Shown here one piece after another: positions 8,328 to 18,860 of a stretch of 64,000 nt of DNA. The stretch is taken from NCBI RefSeq assembly GCF_902813185.1, contig NZ_LR778301.1, forward strand, positions 1,612,001-1,676,000, written 5' to 3'. The first letter of the stretch is position 1; the number at the start of each line of letters is the position of its first letter. This stretch comes from Denitratisoma oestradiolicum (GTDB lineage Bacteria; Pseudomonadota; Gammaproteobacteria; Burkholderiales; Rhodocyclaceae). The position numbers were made by a program, and so were the translations under genes. The notes under the pieces were generated by a model. The model did not search any database, had not been told where the DNA came from, and was given only the letters and a program-made list of their open reading frames with translations.

Positions 8328-9374
8328 ATGATGCGCAAGTTCAAGCTGCTGGCCCTGGCTTCCGCCCTGGCCTTTTCCACCCTTTCCCTGGGTGCCCAGG
8401 CCGCGGAAGTGACCGGTGCCGGTGCCACTTTCCCTGCGCCCATCTACGCCAAGTGGGCCGATGCCTACCAGAAGGCCACGGGCAACAAGATCAACTATCA
8501 GTCCATCGGTTCCGGTGGCGGCATCAAGCAGATCACCGCCAAGACCGTGGACTTCGGCGCCTCCGACATGCCCCTGAAGCCGGAAGTCCTGGACAAGGAC
8601 GGGCTGATGCAGTTTCCCGCCGTGATCGGCGGCGTGGTCCCGGTGCTGAACGTACCGGGCATCAAGCCGGGTGAGCTGAAGCTGACTGGTCCACTGCTGG
8701 CGGACATCTTCCTGGGCAAGATCACCAAGTGGAACGACAAGGCCATCGTCGCCCTGAATCCTGGCGTGAAGCTGCCTGAGCAGGCCATTGGCGTGGTGCG
8801 CCGGGCCGACGGTTCCGGCACCTCCTTCATTTTCACCAACTATCTGTCCAAGGTCAGCGACGAGTGGAAGACCAAAGTGGGCGAGGGCAGCGCGGTGCAA
8901 TGGCCGGTGGGCCTGGGCGGCAAGGGCAACGAGGGCGTGGCCGCCTTCGTCCAGCGCATTCCCGGCTCCCTGGGCTATGTGGAATACGCCTATGCCAAGC
9001 AGAACAAGATGACTCACGTCCAGTTGCAGAACGCCGCCGGCAATTTCGTCGGCCCCGACGACACGACCTTCAAGGCCGCCGCCGCCGGTGCCGACTGGAG
9101 CAGGTCGGCCTTCTATGAAATTCTCACCAACCAGAAGGGCAAGGATGCTTGGCCCATCACCGGCGCCACTTTCATCCTGATGCACAAGCTGCAGGACAAG
9201 CCCCAGCAGGGTGCCGAGGCGGTCAAGTTCTTCGACTGGGCCTACAAGAACGGTGGCAAGATGGCCACGGAACTGGATTACGTGCCCATGCCCGACAGCG
9301 TGGTGAAACTGGTGAACGCTGCCTGGGGTGGCATCAAGGACGGCGCCGGAAAGGTCGTCTATAGCGCCAAGTAA
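8328..9374 (+). CDS. pstS: periplasmic phosphate-binding protein PstS
   Basis: The start is taken at ATG 8328, preceded by AGAAGGA; a longer frame would run through the Pho box. The roughly 348-residue protein has a signal peptide ending GAQAA, then [17 protein letters not shown], the canonical PstS N terminus. [13 protein letters not shown] and FGASDMPL (phosphate-binding Ser/Asp residues) and [15 protein letters not shown] follow. It captures orthophosphate for the PstCAB transporter. First gene of the pst-pho operon, with a hairpin after it that may let pstS be made in excess. Confidence 0.97.
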   Translation: MMRKFKLLALASALAFSTLSLGAQAAEVTGAGATFPAPIYAKWADAYQKATGNKINYQSIGSGGGIKQITAKTVDFGASDMPLKPEVLDKDGLMQFPAVIGGVVPVLNVPGIKPGELKLTGPLLADIFLGKITKWNDKAIVALNPGVKLPEQAIGVVRRADGSGTSFIFTNYLSKVSDEWKTKVGEGSAVQWPVGLGGKGNEGVAAFVQRIPGSLGYVEYAYAKQNKMTHVQLQNAAGNFVGPDDTTFKAAAAGADWSRSAFYEILTNQKGKDAWPITGATFILMHKLQDKPQQGAEAVKFFDWAYKNGGKMATELDYVPMPDSVVKLVNAAWGGIKDGAGKVVYSAK

Positions 9375-9387
9375 GCGGTAAACTGGA

Positions 9388-9428
9388 AGCCGTGCCGTGC
9401 CGTGTCGCGCGATCGCGGCACGGCTTTC
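9388..9428 (+). terminator. intercistronic hairpin between pstS and pstC
   Basis: Inverted repeat AGCCGTGCCG (9388-9397) / CGGCACGGCT (9416-9425) with a self-complementary loop, followed by a T/C-rich run (TTTCCCTTTCTT). It probably acts as a partial terminator or a 3' stabiliser of pstS mRNA. It also argues against the early GTG start of pstC, which would lie inside the stem. Confidence 0.6.
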
Positions 9429-9454
9429 CCTTTCTTCACCCTGAGGTTTTTAGA

Positions 9455-10414
9455 TTGACTAATGGCGCATCACCCCCTGTCCGCCGCAGTATCGGCGACT
9501 GGGTGTTCTTCAATCTCACGCGATTCTTCGCTCTGGGCACCCTGCTGTTGCTGGCGGGCATCATCCTGTCCCTGGTCATGGGCGCGATGCCGGCCCTGGA
9601 GCGCTTTGGCTTTGCCTTTCTCTGGACCGGGGACTGGAACCCGCCCATGGAGCGCTTCGGCGCCCTGATCCCGATTTACGGCACCCTGGCCACCTCGGCG
9701 GTGGCCCTGGTGATCGCGGTGCCGGTGAGCTTCGGCATCGCCCTGTTCCTCACCGAGCTGTCCCCTCCCTGGCTGCGCCGTCCCCTGGGCATCGCCATCG
9801 AGCTGCTGGCGGGCATTCCCAGCATTGTCTATGGCATGTGGGGCCTGCTGGTTTTCGCGCCGCTGTTTTCCCAGCATGTGCAGCCCCTGCTGGCCGCAAC
9901 CCTGGGCCAGTTGCCCCTGGTCGGCACCCTGTTCTCCGGGGCGCCCCTGGGTATCGGCATCCTCAGCGCCGGGATCATCCTGGCGGTGATGACCATTCCC
10001 TTCATCGCCTCGGTGATGCGCGACGTGTTCGAGGTGACGCCGGTGATGCTGAAGGAATCGGCCTATGGCCTGGGCTGCACCACCTGGGAGGTGGTCTGGA
10101 ACGTGGTGCTGCCTTACACCAAGGTGGGGGTGGTGGGGGGCATCATGCTGGGCCTGGGGCGCGCCCTGGGGGAAACCATGGCCGTCACCTTCCTGATCGG
10201 CAACATGAACTTCTTCAACGGCTTTTCCCTGTTCCTGCCCGGCAACAGCATCGCCTCGGCCCTGGCCAACGAATTCGCCGAGGCCGAATCGCCGGTCTAT
10301 ACCGCCTCCCTGATCGAGCTGGGCCTGATCCTGTTCCTGATCACCCTGGTGGTGTTGACCCTGTCCAAGCTGCTGCTGCTGAAACTTTCCGCCCAGGAAG
10401 GAACCCAGTCATGA
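9455..10414 (+). CDS. pstC: phosphate ABC transporter permease PstC
   Basis: About 319 residues from a TTG at 9455 with TGAGG upstream. An in-frame GTG at 9392 falls within the pstS-pstC hairpin and is less likely. Six predicted membrane helices and the permease EAA loop ([16 protein letters not shown]) are visible, plus the family motif [12 protein letters not shown]. Forms the transmembrane channel with PstA. Its stop overlaps the pstA start (ATGA), indicating translational coupling. Confidence 0.93.
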   Translation: MTNGASPPVRRSIGDWVFFNLTRFFALGTLLLLAGIILSLVMGAMPALERFGFAFLWTGDWNPPMERFGALIPIYGTLATSAVALVIAVPVSFGIALFLTELSPPWLRRPLGIAIELLAGIPSIVYGMWGLLVFAPLFSQHVQPLLAATLGQLPLVGTLFSGAPLGIGILSAGIILAVMTIPFIASVMRDVFEVTPVMLKESAYGLGCTTWEVVWNVVLPYTKVGVVGGIMLGLGRALGETMAVTFLIGNMNFFNGFSLFLPGNSIASALANEFAEAESPVYTASLIELGLILFLITLVVLTLSKLLLLKLSAQEGTQS

Positions 10415-11259
10415 GGCTTTCCCTGGCCACTACCCGTCGGCTGAAGAACTGGCTGGCCCTGGGTATTTCCATGCTGGCCATGGCCTTCGGTCTGTTCTGG
10501 CTGATCTGGATCCTGGCCACCACCCTGGAACTGGGCCTCTCGGGCCTGTCCCTGAGCGTGTTTTACGAGATGACACCGCCCCCCGGGTTGGCAAATGGCG
10601 GCCTGGCCAATGCCATCATGGGCAGCCTGATGATGGTGGGGCTGGCCACGGCCATCGGCACTCCCGCCGGGATACTCGCCGGCATCTATCTGGCGGAATA
10701 CGGCCAGCACACCTGGCTGGGCAGCACCACCCGCTTCGTTAATGACCTCCTGTTGTCGGCGCCGTCCATCATCGTCGGCCTGTTCATCTACGAGGTTTAT
10801 GTGGCGCGGATGGGCAATTTTTCCGGCATGGCCGGCGTCCTGGCCCTGGCCCTGATCGTGATTCCAGTGGTGGTGCGCACCACCGAGAACATGCTGCGCC
10901 TGGTGCCCAATACCATGCGGGAGGCGGCCTTCGCCCTGGGGGCGCCCCACTGGGTGGTGATCGGCCGGGTCACCCTTAAAGCGTCCATGGCCGGGGTGAT
11001 GACCGGGATCATGCTGGCGGTGGCCCGCATTGCCGGGGAAACCGCCCCCCTGCTATTCACCGCCCTGTCCAACCAGTTCTGGAGCATGAACCTGAATGCT
11101 CCCCTGGCCAGTCTGCCGGTCACCATCTTCAAGTTCGCCATGAGCCCCTTCGAGGACTGGCAGCGACTGGCCTGGGCCGGCGTCCTGCTGATCACCCTGG
11201 GGGTGCTCTGTCTCAACATTCTGGCGCGCCTGGTCTTCCGCGAAAAACATAAATCATGA
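10411..11259 (+). CDS. pstA: phosphate ABC transporter permease PstA
   Basis: 282 residues from ATG 10411, which overlaps the pstC stop. It shows six predicted membrane helices, the motif [12 protein letters not shown] and the EAA coupling loop [15 protein letters not shown]. It is the second permease subunit of the high-affinity phosphate importer. Its end overlaps pstB by 4 bp. Confidence 0.96.
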   Translation: MRLSLATTRRLKNWLALGISMLAMAFGLFWLIWILATTLELGLSGLSLSVFYEMTPPPGLANGGLANAIMGSLMMVGLATAIGTPAGILAGIYLAEYGQHTWLGSTTRFVNDLLLSAPSIIVGLFIYEVYVARMGNFSGMAGVLALALIVIPVVVRTTENMLRLVPNTMREAAFALGAPHWVVIGRVTLKASMAGVMTGIMLAVARIAGETAPLLFTALSNQFWSMNLNAPLASLPVTIFKFAMSPFEDWQRLAWAGVLLITLGVLCLNILARLVFREKHKS

Positions 11260-12050
11260 TCGACGACAGCATCCGCGTGCAGGGCGAACCGGCCCTGGAA
11301 ACCCTGATCGCCCTGAAGAGCTTCAACTTCTACTACGGCAAGTATCACGCCCTGCGCAACATCAACCTGGAGATTTCCAAGCGCCGGGTCACGGCCTTCA
11401 TCGGCCCTTCGGGCTGCGGCAAATCCACCCTGCTGCGAACCATGAACCGAATGTACGACCTCTACCCGGAGCAGCGGGCGGAGGGGGAACTGCTGCTGGA
11501 CGGCAGGAACATCCTGGATCGGGGCACGGACCTGAATGCCCTGCGGGCCAAGGTGGGCATGGTGTTCCAGAAGCCCACCCCCTTCCCCATGTCCATCTAC
11601 GACAACATCGCCTTCGGGGTGCGGCTCCACGAGCGCCTGAACCGGGTGGAAATGGACGAACGGGTGGAGTGGTCCCTGCACAAGGCCGCCCTCTGGAGCG
11701 AGGTCAAGGACAAGCTCAATCAGAGCGGCATGAGCCTTTCGGGTGGCCAGCAGCAGCGCCTGTGCATCGCCCGGGGTATCGCGGTGAAGCCCCAGGTGCT
11801 GCTGCTGGACGAGCCCACCTCGGCCCTGGACCCGATCTCCACCATGCGCATCGAGGAACTGGTGAGCGAACTGAAGGACGAATTCACCATCGTCATCGTC
11901 ACCCACAACATGCAGCAGGCGGCCCGGGTCTCCGACTTTACCGCCTACATGTATCTGGGGGAGCTGATCGAGTTCGGCCGCACCGACGACATCTTCATCA
12001 AGCCCCAGGACAAGCGCACCGAGGACTACATCACCGGCCGTTTCGGTTGA
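11256..12050 (+). CDS. pstB: phosphate ABC transporter ATPase PstB
   Basis: 264 residues with Walker [10 protein letters not shown] (50-58), Q-loop [11 protein letters not shown], signature [13 protein letters not shown] and Walker [13 protein letters not shown], then the switch His in VTHNMQQA. The [13 protein letters not shown] stretch is specific for PstB. It drives uptake and, with PhoU, holds PhoR in its phosphatase state when phosphate is plentiful. Confidence 0.98.
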   Translation: MIDDSIRVQGEPALETLIALKSFNFYYGKYHALRNINLEISKRRVTAFIGPSGCGKSTLLRTMNRMYDLYPEQRAEGELLLDGRNILDRGTDLNALRAKVGMVFQKPTPFPMSIYDNIAFGVRLHERLNRVEMDERVEWSLHKAALWSEVKDKLNQSGMSLSGGQQQRLCIARGIAVKPQVLLLDEPTSALDPISTMRIEELVSELKDEFTIVIVTHNMQQAARVSDFTAYMYLGELIEFGRTDDIFIKPQDKRTEDYITGRFG

Positions 12051-12072
12051 TGACATAAAAAGGAGGAGCCCC

Positions 12073-12795
12073 ATGCCTACGCTGACAAGTGACCACATCT
12101 CCCGCCAGTTCGACGCCGAGCTGGACGGCCTGCGTTCCCGCGTGACCCAGATGGGCGGCCTGGTGGAAAACCAGATCGAGCGGGCCATCGCCGCCTTCCT
12201 CAGCGGCGATCTGGACGCCATGGAACAGGTGATTGCCGATGACCACCGCATCAACGGCCTGGAGGTGAGCATCGACGACGAATGCGCCCACATCATCGCC
12301 CGGCGCCAGCCGGCGGCGGGGGACCTGCGCCTGGTGATGGCGGTCAGCAAGATCGTCACCGATCTGGAACGGATCGGCGACGAGGCCGCCAAGATCGCCC
12401 GCACCGCTCGGGAAATCTACCAGCGGGACCGGCTTCAGGTGCCCCGGCTGGCCGATGTGCGCAAGCTCGGCGAGCTGGGAGTGGAAATGCTGCGGGACGT
12501 GCTCAACGCTTTCGTCCGTCTCGACGTGGTGGAGTCGGCCCGCATCATCCGTTCCGATGCCATGCTGGACGACAACTTCCGCGGCATCCTGCGCCAGTTG
12601 ATCACCTACATGATGGAAGACCCCCGCACCATCAGTTCCGCCCTGGACATCACCTTCATCGCCAAGGCCATCGAGCGCATCGGCGACCATTCCAAGAACA
12701 TCGCCGAGAGCGTGATCTATGTGGTCAAGGGCAAGGACGTCCGTCATATCGCCATCGACATGATGGAGCGGGAAGCCCTGGGCAACGAGGACTGA
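12073..12795 (+). CDS. phoU: phosphate regulator PhoU
   Basis: 240 residues made of two three-helix PhoU repeats. Both carry the metal-binding E/DxxxD pattern (DLERIGDEAAKIA near residue 97 and AIERIGDHSKNIAE near 200). It links PstB to PhoR and represses the Pho response in high phosphate. It follows pstB by 22 bp with an AGGAGG-type ribosome site. Confidence 0.97.
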   Translation: MPTLTSDHISRQFDAELDGLRSRVTQMGGLVENQIERAIAAFLSGDLDAMEQVIADDHRINGLEVSIDDECAHIIARRQPAAGDLRLVMAVSKIVTDLERIGDEAAKIARTAREIYQRDRLQVPRLADVRKLGELGVEMLRDVLNAFVRLDVVESARIIRSDAMLDDNFRGILRQLITYMMEDPRTISSALDITFIAKAIERIGDHSKNIAESVIYVVKGKDVRHIAIDMMEREALGNED

Positions 12796-12801
12796 TTCGT
12801 C

Positions 12802-13500
12802 ATGGCCGCGTTGGTATTGGTGATCGAGGATGATGCCGCGATCCGGGAGCTGCTGCGCTACAACCTGGTGCAGGCCGGTTTCGAGGTGCGCCTGACGGCC
12901 TCGGCGGAGGAGGGGGCCGCCGCTCTGCGCGGTGTGTTGCCCGACGTGCTGCTGGTGGATCTGATGCTGCCCGGCATGTCCGGTATTGGCTTCGCCCGCC
13001 AGATTCGCCAGGACGCGCGTACCCGGGAGCTGCCCCTGATCATGGTCACCGCACGGGCCGAAGAGGTGGATCGGGTGGCGGGGCTGGAAATCGGTGCCGA
13101 TGACTATGTGACCAAGCCCTTCAGCGCCAAGGAACTGGTGGCCCGCATCCGCGCCGTGCTGCGGCGGCGAGCGCCCCAGCATGGCGGTCAGGTCATCGAT
13201 TATGGCTCCCTGCGCCTCGACCCGTCGGCCCATCAGGTGTCCTGGCGCGGCCAGCACCTGGAGCTTGGCGCCACGGAATTCAAGTTGCTGCACTACCTCC
13301 TCGCCCAGCCGGGGCGGGTGTTCAGCCGCCAGCAACTGCTCAACGGCGTCTGGGGCGACCACCGCTTCATCGAGGAACGCACCGTGGATGTCTATGTGCG
13401 CCGTCTGCGGGCGGCCCTGGGGCACGAGGCGGAGAGCCTGGTGGAGACCGTGCGCGGCGTTGGCTACCGGCTGGGCGCTCTGGACGCACTGAATCGCTGA
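12802..13500 (+). CDS. phoB: phosphate response regulator PhoB
   Basis: 232 residues. The receiver domain has acidic pair ED at 9-10, phospho-acceptor Asp53 (LLVDLMLPG), Thr in VTAR and Lys in TKPF. The OmpR-type winged helix follows, with RTVDVYVRRLRAAL in the recognition region. When phosphorylated by PhoR it binds Pho boxes such as the one at 8265. The last base of its stop is the first base of the phoR ATG. Confidence 0.96.
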   Translation: MAALVLVIEDDAAIRELLRYNLVQAGFEVRLTASAEEGAAALRGVLPDVLLVDLMLPGMSGIGFARQIRQDARTRELPLIMVTARAEEVDRVAGLEIGADDYVTKPFSAKELVARIRAVLRRRAPQHGGQVIDYGSLRLDPSAHQVSWRGQHLELGATEFKLLHYLLAQPGRVFSRQQLLNGVWGDHRFIEERTVDVYVRRLRAALGHEAESLVETVRGVGYRLGALDALNR

Positions 13501-14795
13501 TGGAGTTCTGGGTCTTCACTGTATTGCGTCTGGCCCTGCTGGCCCTGGCCGGCGCCGTCATGGGCTGGGTGTTCGGTCCGGTGCCGGCCCTGGCCCTGGT
13601 TTGTGCAGTCCTCCTGCTGGGGCAGGGCTATCAGATCTGGCAGTTGCGCCGCCTGCGGCGCTGGCTCAAGGCCACGGACGCCAGCCGCCTGCCGGAGGAG
13701 ACCGGCCTTTGGGGCGACATCTTCGTGGACCTGTACCGGGCCCAGAAACAACAGGCACGGGACAGGGAACAGTTGACAACCGCCCTGGATCGTTTTCGCG
13801 AGGCCGCCAGCGCCTTGCCCGAGGGCGTGCTGATGCTGGATGGCGATGGCCGCATCGAGTGGTTCAACGCCTACGCCCAGACCCAGTTCGGCCTGGACCC
13901 GGGCCGCGATGTGGGTACCCTGGCCACCCATCTGATCCGGCAACCGGAGTTTTCCAGCTATGCCCAGTCCAATGACTGGCGAGAGCCCGTGCTGCTGCGG
14001 GTAGGGCAGGGGCAGGTGCGGGATCTGTCGGTGTTGCTGGTGCCCTTTGCCGGTGGCCGGCTGCTCTACTCCCGGGACGTGACCCAGTTGCAGCGGGTGG
14101 AGACCATGCGCCGGGACTTCATCGCCAATGTTTCCCACGAGTTGCGTACGCCCCTGACCGTGATCCTGGGCTTTCTCGACCCCCTGGCCCATGATCAGGA
14201 CCTGCCTGTGGAAAGCCGCGCCCGCTTTCTGGCCATGATCCAGGACCAGGCCCAGCGCATGAGCCGGCTGGTGGAGGACTTGCTGACCTTGTCCCGGCTG
14301 GAGGCCAAGAGCGATCCCCAGCGGGAGGAGCCGGTGGATGTGCCGGCCCTGCTGGCCACCCTGCTGGACGAGGGCCGAGCCCTGTCCGGCGGCCGCCACC
14401 GCTTCGAGGAAGATATCGCGCCCCATGGCCTGATGGGCTGTCCCCTGGAACTGCGCAGCGCCTTTGGCAACCTGATCAGCAACGCCGTGCGCTACACCCC
14501 GGAGGGCGGCCGCATCAAGGTGCGCTGGGCCAGGGAAAACGAGGGAGCACTGTTCGAGGTGAGCGATACCGGCATCGGCATTCCGGCAGAGCATATTCCC
14601 CGTCTCACCGAGCGTTTCTATCGGGTGGACAAGGGCCGCTCCACCGAGACTGGCGGCACCGGCCTGGGCCTGTCCATCGTGAAGCATGTGCTGCTGCACC
14701 ACCAGGCTCGGCTCGATGTCGAATCAACGCCGGGACAGGGCAGCCGCTTCCGGGTGCTGTTTCCGGCGGGGCGGATGGTCGCGTCAGTGCGCTAG
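13500..14795 (+). CDS. phoR: phosphate sensor histidine kinase PhoR
   Basis: 431 residues. Two N-terminal membrane helices (within 1-45) precede a PAS-like domain (about 95-180). The H-box NVSHELRTPLT has His213, and the ATPase domain has N-box NLISNAVRY, G1 VSDTGIGIP and G2 GGTGLGLSIVKH. Membrane kinase/phosphatase partner of PhoB; it senses phosphate through PstSCAB-PhoU rather than by a large periplasmic domain, as its short periplasmic loop shows. Confidence 0.96.
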   Translation: MEFWVFTVLRLALLALAGAVMGWVFGPVPALALVCAVLLLGQGYQIWQLRRLRRWLKATDASRLPEETGLWGDIFVDLYRAQKQQARDREQLTTALDRFREAASALPEGVLMLDGDGRIEWFNAYAQTQFGLDPGRDVGTLATHLIRQPEFSSYAQSNDWREPVLLRVGQGQVRDLSVLLVPFAGGRLLYSRDVTQLQRVETMRRDFIANVSHELRTPLTVILGFLDPLAHDQDLPVESRARFLAMIQDQAQRMSRLVEDLLTLSRLEAKSDPQREEPVDVPALLATLLDEGRALSGGRHRFEEDIAPHGLMGCPLELRSAFGNLISNAVRYTPEGGRIKVRWARENEGALFEVSDTGIGIPAEHIPRLTERFYRVDKGRSTETGGTGLGLSIVKHVLLHHQARLDVESTPGQGSRFRVLFPAGRMVASVR

Positions 14796-14833
14796 CTCTC
14801 CAGCGAATTGGCTAGGGAGTCGGGGGGAGCCCG

Positions 14834-14839
14834 TATAAT
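14834..14839 (+). promoter_or_regulatory. candidate -10 element for purL
   Basis: A perfect TATAAT lies 35 bp before the purL ATG, after a G-rich stretch that follows phoR. A TTGGCT at 14808 is 20 bp away, longer than the ideal spacer, so the -35 is not settled. Confidence 0.4.
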
Positions 14840-14873
14840 TCGTCCTCTGCTCCGCTTTCCCTCTCCTTCCGTC

Positions 14874-17800
14874 ATGCCCCAAGTGCTCTCCCTGCGCGGC
14901 ACCGCCGCCTTTTCTCCTTCCCGTCTTTCCCGTTTGCAGGAGCAGGTCCGCGCCGCCGTGCCCGGTCTGACAGTCCTTAGGGCGGAGCACTGGTACTTCG
15001 CGGAACTGGAGGCGGGCCTGGCCGATGCCGAGGTGGCCCGGCTCAAGAATCTGCTGGGCATCCCGACCGAACTGACGGCGGCTCCCGAGGGCGAACTATT
15101 GCTGGTGACGCCGCGCCTGGGCACCATTTCCCCCTGGGCCTCCAAGGCCACGGACATTGCCCGCAACTGCGGCTTCGCCGGGGTGAAGCGCATCGAGCGC
15201 GGTATTGCTTTCCATGCCCAAGGCAAGAAACTGGACCGGGCCGCCCTGGTGGCGAAGCTCCACGACCGGATGACCGAATCCGTGCTGGCCTCCGTCGAGG
15301 AGGCCTCGGCGCTGTTCCACCACGTGGCGCCCCAGCCCCTGACCACGGTGGACCTGCTGGCCCGGGGCCGGGAGGCCCTGGTGGCGGCCAACGGCGAACT
15401 GGGCCTGGCCCTCTCGGAGGACGAGATCGACTATCTGGTGGAGAACTTCACCAAGGCCGGGCGCAATCCCACGGATGTGGAACTGATGATGTTCGCCCAG
15501 GCCAACTCCGAGCATTGCCGGCACAAGATATTCAACGCCTCCTGGACCGTGGATGGTCAAGACCAGCCCCTGTCCCTGTTCGGCATGATCCGGGAGACCC
15601 ACAAGGCCCACCCGGAGGGCACCGTGGTGGCCTATTCCGACAATGCCGCCGTGATCGAGGGCGCCCGGGTCAAACGCTTCTATCCCGATGGCAGCGGCCT
15701 GTACCGCTGGCAGGAGGAGACCACCCACATCCTGGCCAAGGTGGAGACCCACAACCATCCCACCGCCATTTCCCCCTTCCCCGGTGCCGCCACCGGCTCC
15801 GGCGGCGAGATTCGCGATGAGGGCGCCACGGGCCGGGGCTCCAAGCCCAAGGCCGGCTTGTGCGGTTTTTCCGTCTCCGACCTGAACATCCCCGGCTTCG
15901 CCCAGCCCTGGGAATCCGCCTACGGCAAGCCCGAGCGCATCGCCTCGGCCCTGGACATCATGATCGAGGGCCCCATTGGCGCGGCGGCCTTCAACAACGA
16001 ATTCGGCCGTCCCAATCTGGCCGGCTACTTCCGCACCTTCGAACAGAATTTCAACGGCGAGGTACGGGGCTATCACAAGCCCATCATGATCGCCGGCGGC
16101 GTGGGCAACATCCAGGCCGAGCAGTCCTTCAAGATCCCGTTCCCGGCCGGCACCCTGCTGATCCAGTTGGGCGGGCCGGGGATGCTGATCGGCCTGGGCG
16201 GCGGCGCCGCTTCTTCCATGGCCACCGGCACCAACACCGCCGACCTGGACTTCGCTTCAGTGCAGCGGGGCAACCCGGAAATCCAGCGCCGGGCCCAGGA
16301 GGTCATTGATCGTTGCTGGCAGATGGGGGCGAACAACCCGGTGCTGGCCATCCACGACGTGGGGGCCGGCGGCATTTCCAACGCCATGCCGGAACTGGCC
16401 CATGACGCCGGCCGGGGCGCCCACTTCGATCTGCGCGCCGTGCCCAACGAAGAGCCGGGCATGTCGCCCCGGGAAATCTGGAGCAACGAGGCCCAGGAGC
16501 GCTACGTGCTGGCCATCGCCCCCGAGCGCCTGGCCGAGTTCCGCGCTCTGTGCGAGCGGGAGCGCTGCCCCTACGCGGTGCTGGGCACGGCCACCGACGA
16601 CGGCCAGTTGATCGTCAAGGACGATCACTTCAGCAACCGGCCGGTGGATATGTCCATGGATGTGCTGCTGGGCAAGCCGCCCCGCATGCATCGGGACGCC
16701 CGCCGGGCCAGACCCCAGGCCGCGCCCCTGGACGTGGCGGCCATCGACCTGTGGGAGGCCGTGTCCCGGGTGATCCGCCTGCCCGCCGTGGCTTCCAAGA
16801 ATTTCCTGATCACCATCGGCGACCGCAGCGTCGGCGGCCTTACTGCCCGGGACCAGATGGTGGGCCCCTGGCAGGTGCCCGTGGCCGATGTGGCGGTGAC
16901 CGCCATGGGTTTCGATACCCTGCTGGGCGAGGCCTTCGCCATGGGGGAACGCACGCCCCTGGCGCTCTTGGACGGTCCCGCTTCGGGCCGCATGGCCGTG
17001 GGGGAGGCGATCACCAACATCGCCGCTGCCGCCATTGGTGACATCGGCAAAATCAAGCTCTCCGCCAACTGGATGGCCGCCGCCGGCCACGGTAGCGAGG
17101 ACGCCATCCTGTTCGATACCGTGAAGGCCGTGGGTGTCGAATTCTGCCCGGCCCTGGGGGTTTCCATCCCCGTGGGCAAGGACTCCCTGTCCATGCGCAC
17201 CCAATGGACTGAAAATGGGGAGGACCAGGGCCAGGCCAGGCAGGTCACCGCCCCCGTGTCCCTGATCGTCACTGCCTTCGCCCCCTGCGCCGACATCGGC
17301 CGCACCCTGATGCCCCAGTTGCGGAACGACAAGGAAGTGGGCGAAACCGAGCTGCTGCTGATCGATCTCGGCCAGGGCCGGAATCGCCTCGGCGGTTCCG
17401 CCCTGGCCCAGGTCTATGGGGTTTCCGGCGATGCCGCCCCGGACGTGGATGCCACGTCCCTCAAGGCTTTCTTCAATACCATCCAGGCCCTGAACCGGGA
17501 TGGCAAGCTGCTGGCCTATCACGACCGCTCCGATGGCGGCCTCTTCGCCACCGTTTGCGAAATGGCCTTCGCTTCCCGCATTGGCGTCTCCCTGAACCTG
17601 GATGCCCTCTGCTACGACCCCCTGATGAACGACGTGGACGGCATCGAGCGGGCGCCTCAGCTCGTCGAGGGCCGCATGAACGATCATCTGATCGGCGCCC
17701 TGTTCAATGAGGAGCTGGGGGCCGTGGTGCAGATTCGTCGTGCCGATCGCACGGCGGTGATGGACGCGCTACGGGCCGCCGGCCTGGGCAAGTACAGCCA

Positions 17801-18815
17801 CATCATCGGCACCCCCAATCCCTTCGGCGAAGTACGGGTCTGGCGCAACGCCAAGCAGGCCTTCGGCGCACCGATTGCCGAGATTCAGCGGGCCTGGAGC
17901 GAGGTGAGCTATCAGATCGCCCGCCTGCGGGACGATCCGGCCTGCGCCCAGGAGGAATTCGACGCCCTCAATGACGCCGCCGATCCGGGACTCTCCTGCC
18001 AGTTGAGCTTCGACCCGGCCCAGAACATCGCTGCGCCCTTCATCGCCAGCGCGGTGAGGCCGAAGATGGCAGTGCTGCGCGAGCAGGGCGTCAACGGCCA
18101 CGTGGAAATGGCCGCTGCCTTCGATCGGGCCGGCTTCGACGCGGTGGACGTGCACATGTCCGACCTGCAATCCGGCCGCGTCCATCTGGCTGACTTCAAG
18201 GGCCTGGCGGCCTGCGGCGGCTTCTCCTACGGCGACGTGCTGGGGGCCGGTCAGGGCTGGGCCAAGTCCATCCTCTTCAACAACCGCCTGAAGGACGAGT
18301 TCTCTGCCTTCTTTCAGCGCTCCGACAGCTTCGCCCTGGGAGTCTGCAATGGCTGCCAGATGATGAGCCATCTGGCTTCCATCATCCCCGGTGCCCAGGA
18401 TTGGCCCACTTTCCACCGCAACCGCAGCGAGCAGTTCGAAGCCCGCTTCCTGATGGTGGAAATCCCCGAGTCCCCCTCCATCCTGCTGGCCGGCATGGCC
18501 GGCTCCCGCCTGCCGGTGGTGGTCTCCCACGGCGAGGGCAGGGCAGTCTTTGTTGATGGCGCCCAGGACCGTGCCCGGGTGGCCCTGCGCTATGTGGACA
18601 ACAGGGGTGCCGTGGCCACGACCTACCCGGCCAACCCCAACGGCTCACCGGCCGGTATCACCGGCGTCACTACCGCCGACGGCCGCTTCACCATCATGAT
18701 GCCCCACCCGGAACGAATTTTCCGCAAGGCGCAGATGAGCTGGGCGCCAGCCACATTGGGCGAGGACGGGCCGTGGCTGACCATGTTCCGCAATGCGCGG
18801 AAGTGGGTGGGGTAA
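14874..18815 (+). CDS. purL: phosphoribosylformylglycinamidine synthase PurL (large type)
   Basis: 1313 residues from ATG 14874 (MPQVLSLRG), the usual size of the single-chain gammaproteobacterial/betaproteobacterial enzyme. It holds an N-terminal PurS-like region, a linker, two AIRS-type ATP-binding halves ([20 protein letters not shown] in the first; [11 protein letters not shown] in the second) and a C-terminal class I glutamine amidotransferase. That domain has nucleophile Cys near 1158 (GVCNGCQM) and His/Glu of PHPER near 1278 and 1280. It converts FGAR, ATP and glutamine to FGAM in purine synthesis. Appears monocistronic. Confidence 0.97.
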   Translation: MPQVLSLRGTAAFSPSRLSRLQEQVRAAVPGLTVLRAEHWYFAELEAGLADAEVARLKNLLGIPTELTAAPEGELLLVTPRLGTISPWASKATDIARNCGFAGVKRIERGIAFHAQGKKLDRAALVAKLHDRMTESVLASVEEASALFHHVAPQPLTTVDLLARGREALVAANGELGLALSEDEIDYLVENFTKAGRNPTDVELMMFAQANSEHCRHKIFNASWTVDGQDQPLSLFGMIRETHKAHPEGTVVAYSDNAAVIEGARVKRFYPDGSGLYRWQEETTHILAKVETHNHPTAISPFPGAATGSGGEIRDEGATGRGSKPKAGLCGFSVSDLNIPGFAQPWESAYGKPERIASALDIMIEGPIGAAAFNNEFGRPNLAGYFRTFEQNFNGEVRGYHKPIMIAGGVGNIQAEQSFKIPFPAGTLLIQLGGPGMLIGLGGGAASSMATGTNTADLDFASVQRGNPEIQRRAQEVIDRCWQMGANNPVLAIHDVGAGGISNAMPELAHDAGRGAHFDLRAVPNEEPGMSPREIWSNEAQERYVLAIAPERLAEFRALCERERCPYAVLGTATDDGQLIVKDDHFSNRPVDMSMDVLLGKPPRMHRDARRARPQAAPLDVAAIDLWEAVSRVIRLPAVASKNFLITIGDRSVGGLTARDQMVGPWQVPVADVAVTAMGFDTLLGEAFAMGERTPLALLDGPASGRMAVGEAITNIAAAAIGDIGKIKLSANWMAAAGHGSEDAILFDTVKAVGVEFCPALGVSIPVGKDSLSMRTQWTENGEDQGQARQVTAPVSLIVTAFAPCADIGRTLMPQLRNDKEVGETELLLIDLGQGRNRLGGSALAQVYGVSGDAAPDVDATSLKAFFNTIQALNRDGKLLAYHDRSDGGLFATVCEMAFASRIGVSLNLDALCYDPLMNDVDGIERAPQLVEGRMNDHLIGALFNEELGAVVQIRRADRTAVMDALRAAGLGKYSHIIGTPNPFGEVRVWRNAKQAFGAPIAEIQRAWSEVSYQIARLRDDPACAQEEFDALNDAADPGLSCQLSFDPAQNIAAPFIASAVRPKMAVLREQGVNGHVEMAAAFDRAGFDAVDVHMSDLQSGRVHLADFKGLAACGGFSYGDVLGAGQGWAKSILFNNRLKDEFSAFFQRSDSFALGVCNGCQMMSHLASIIPGAQDWPTFHRNRSEQFEARFLMVEIPESPSILLAGMAGSRLPVVVSHGEGRAVFVDGAQDRARVALRYVDNRGAVATTYPANPNGSPAGITGVTTADGRFTIMMPHPERIFRKAQMSWAPATLGEDGPWLTMFRNARKWVG

Positions 18816-18860
18816 GCCTGGGGCCTCCTGGAAGCCGGGCCGGCATCTCTCCCTGACATC

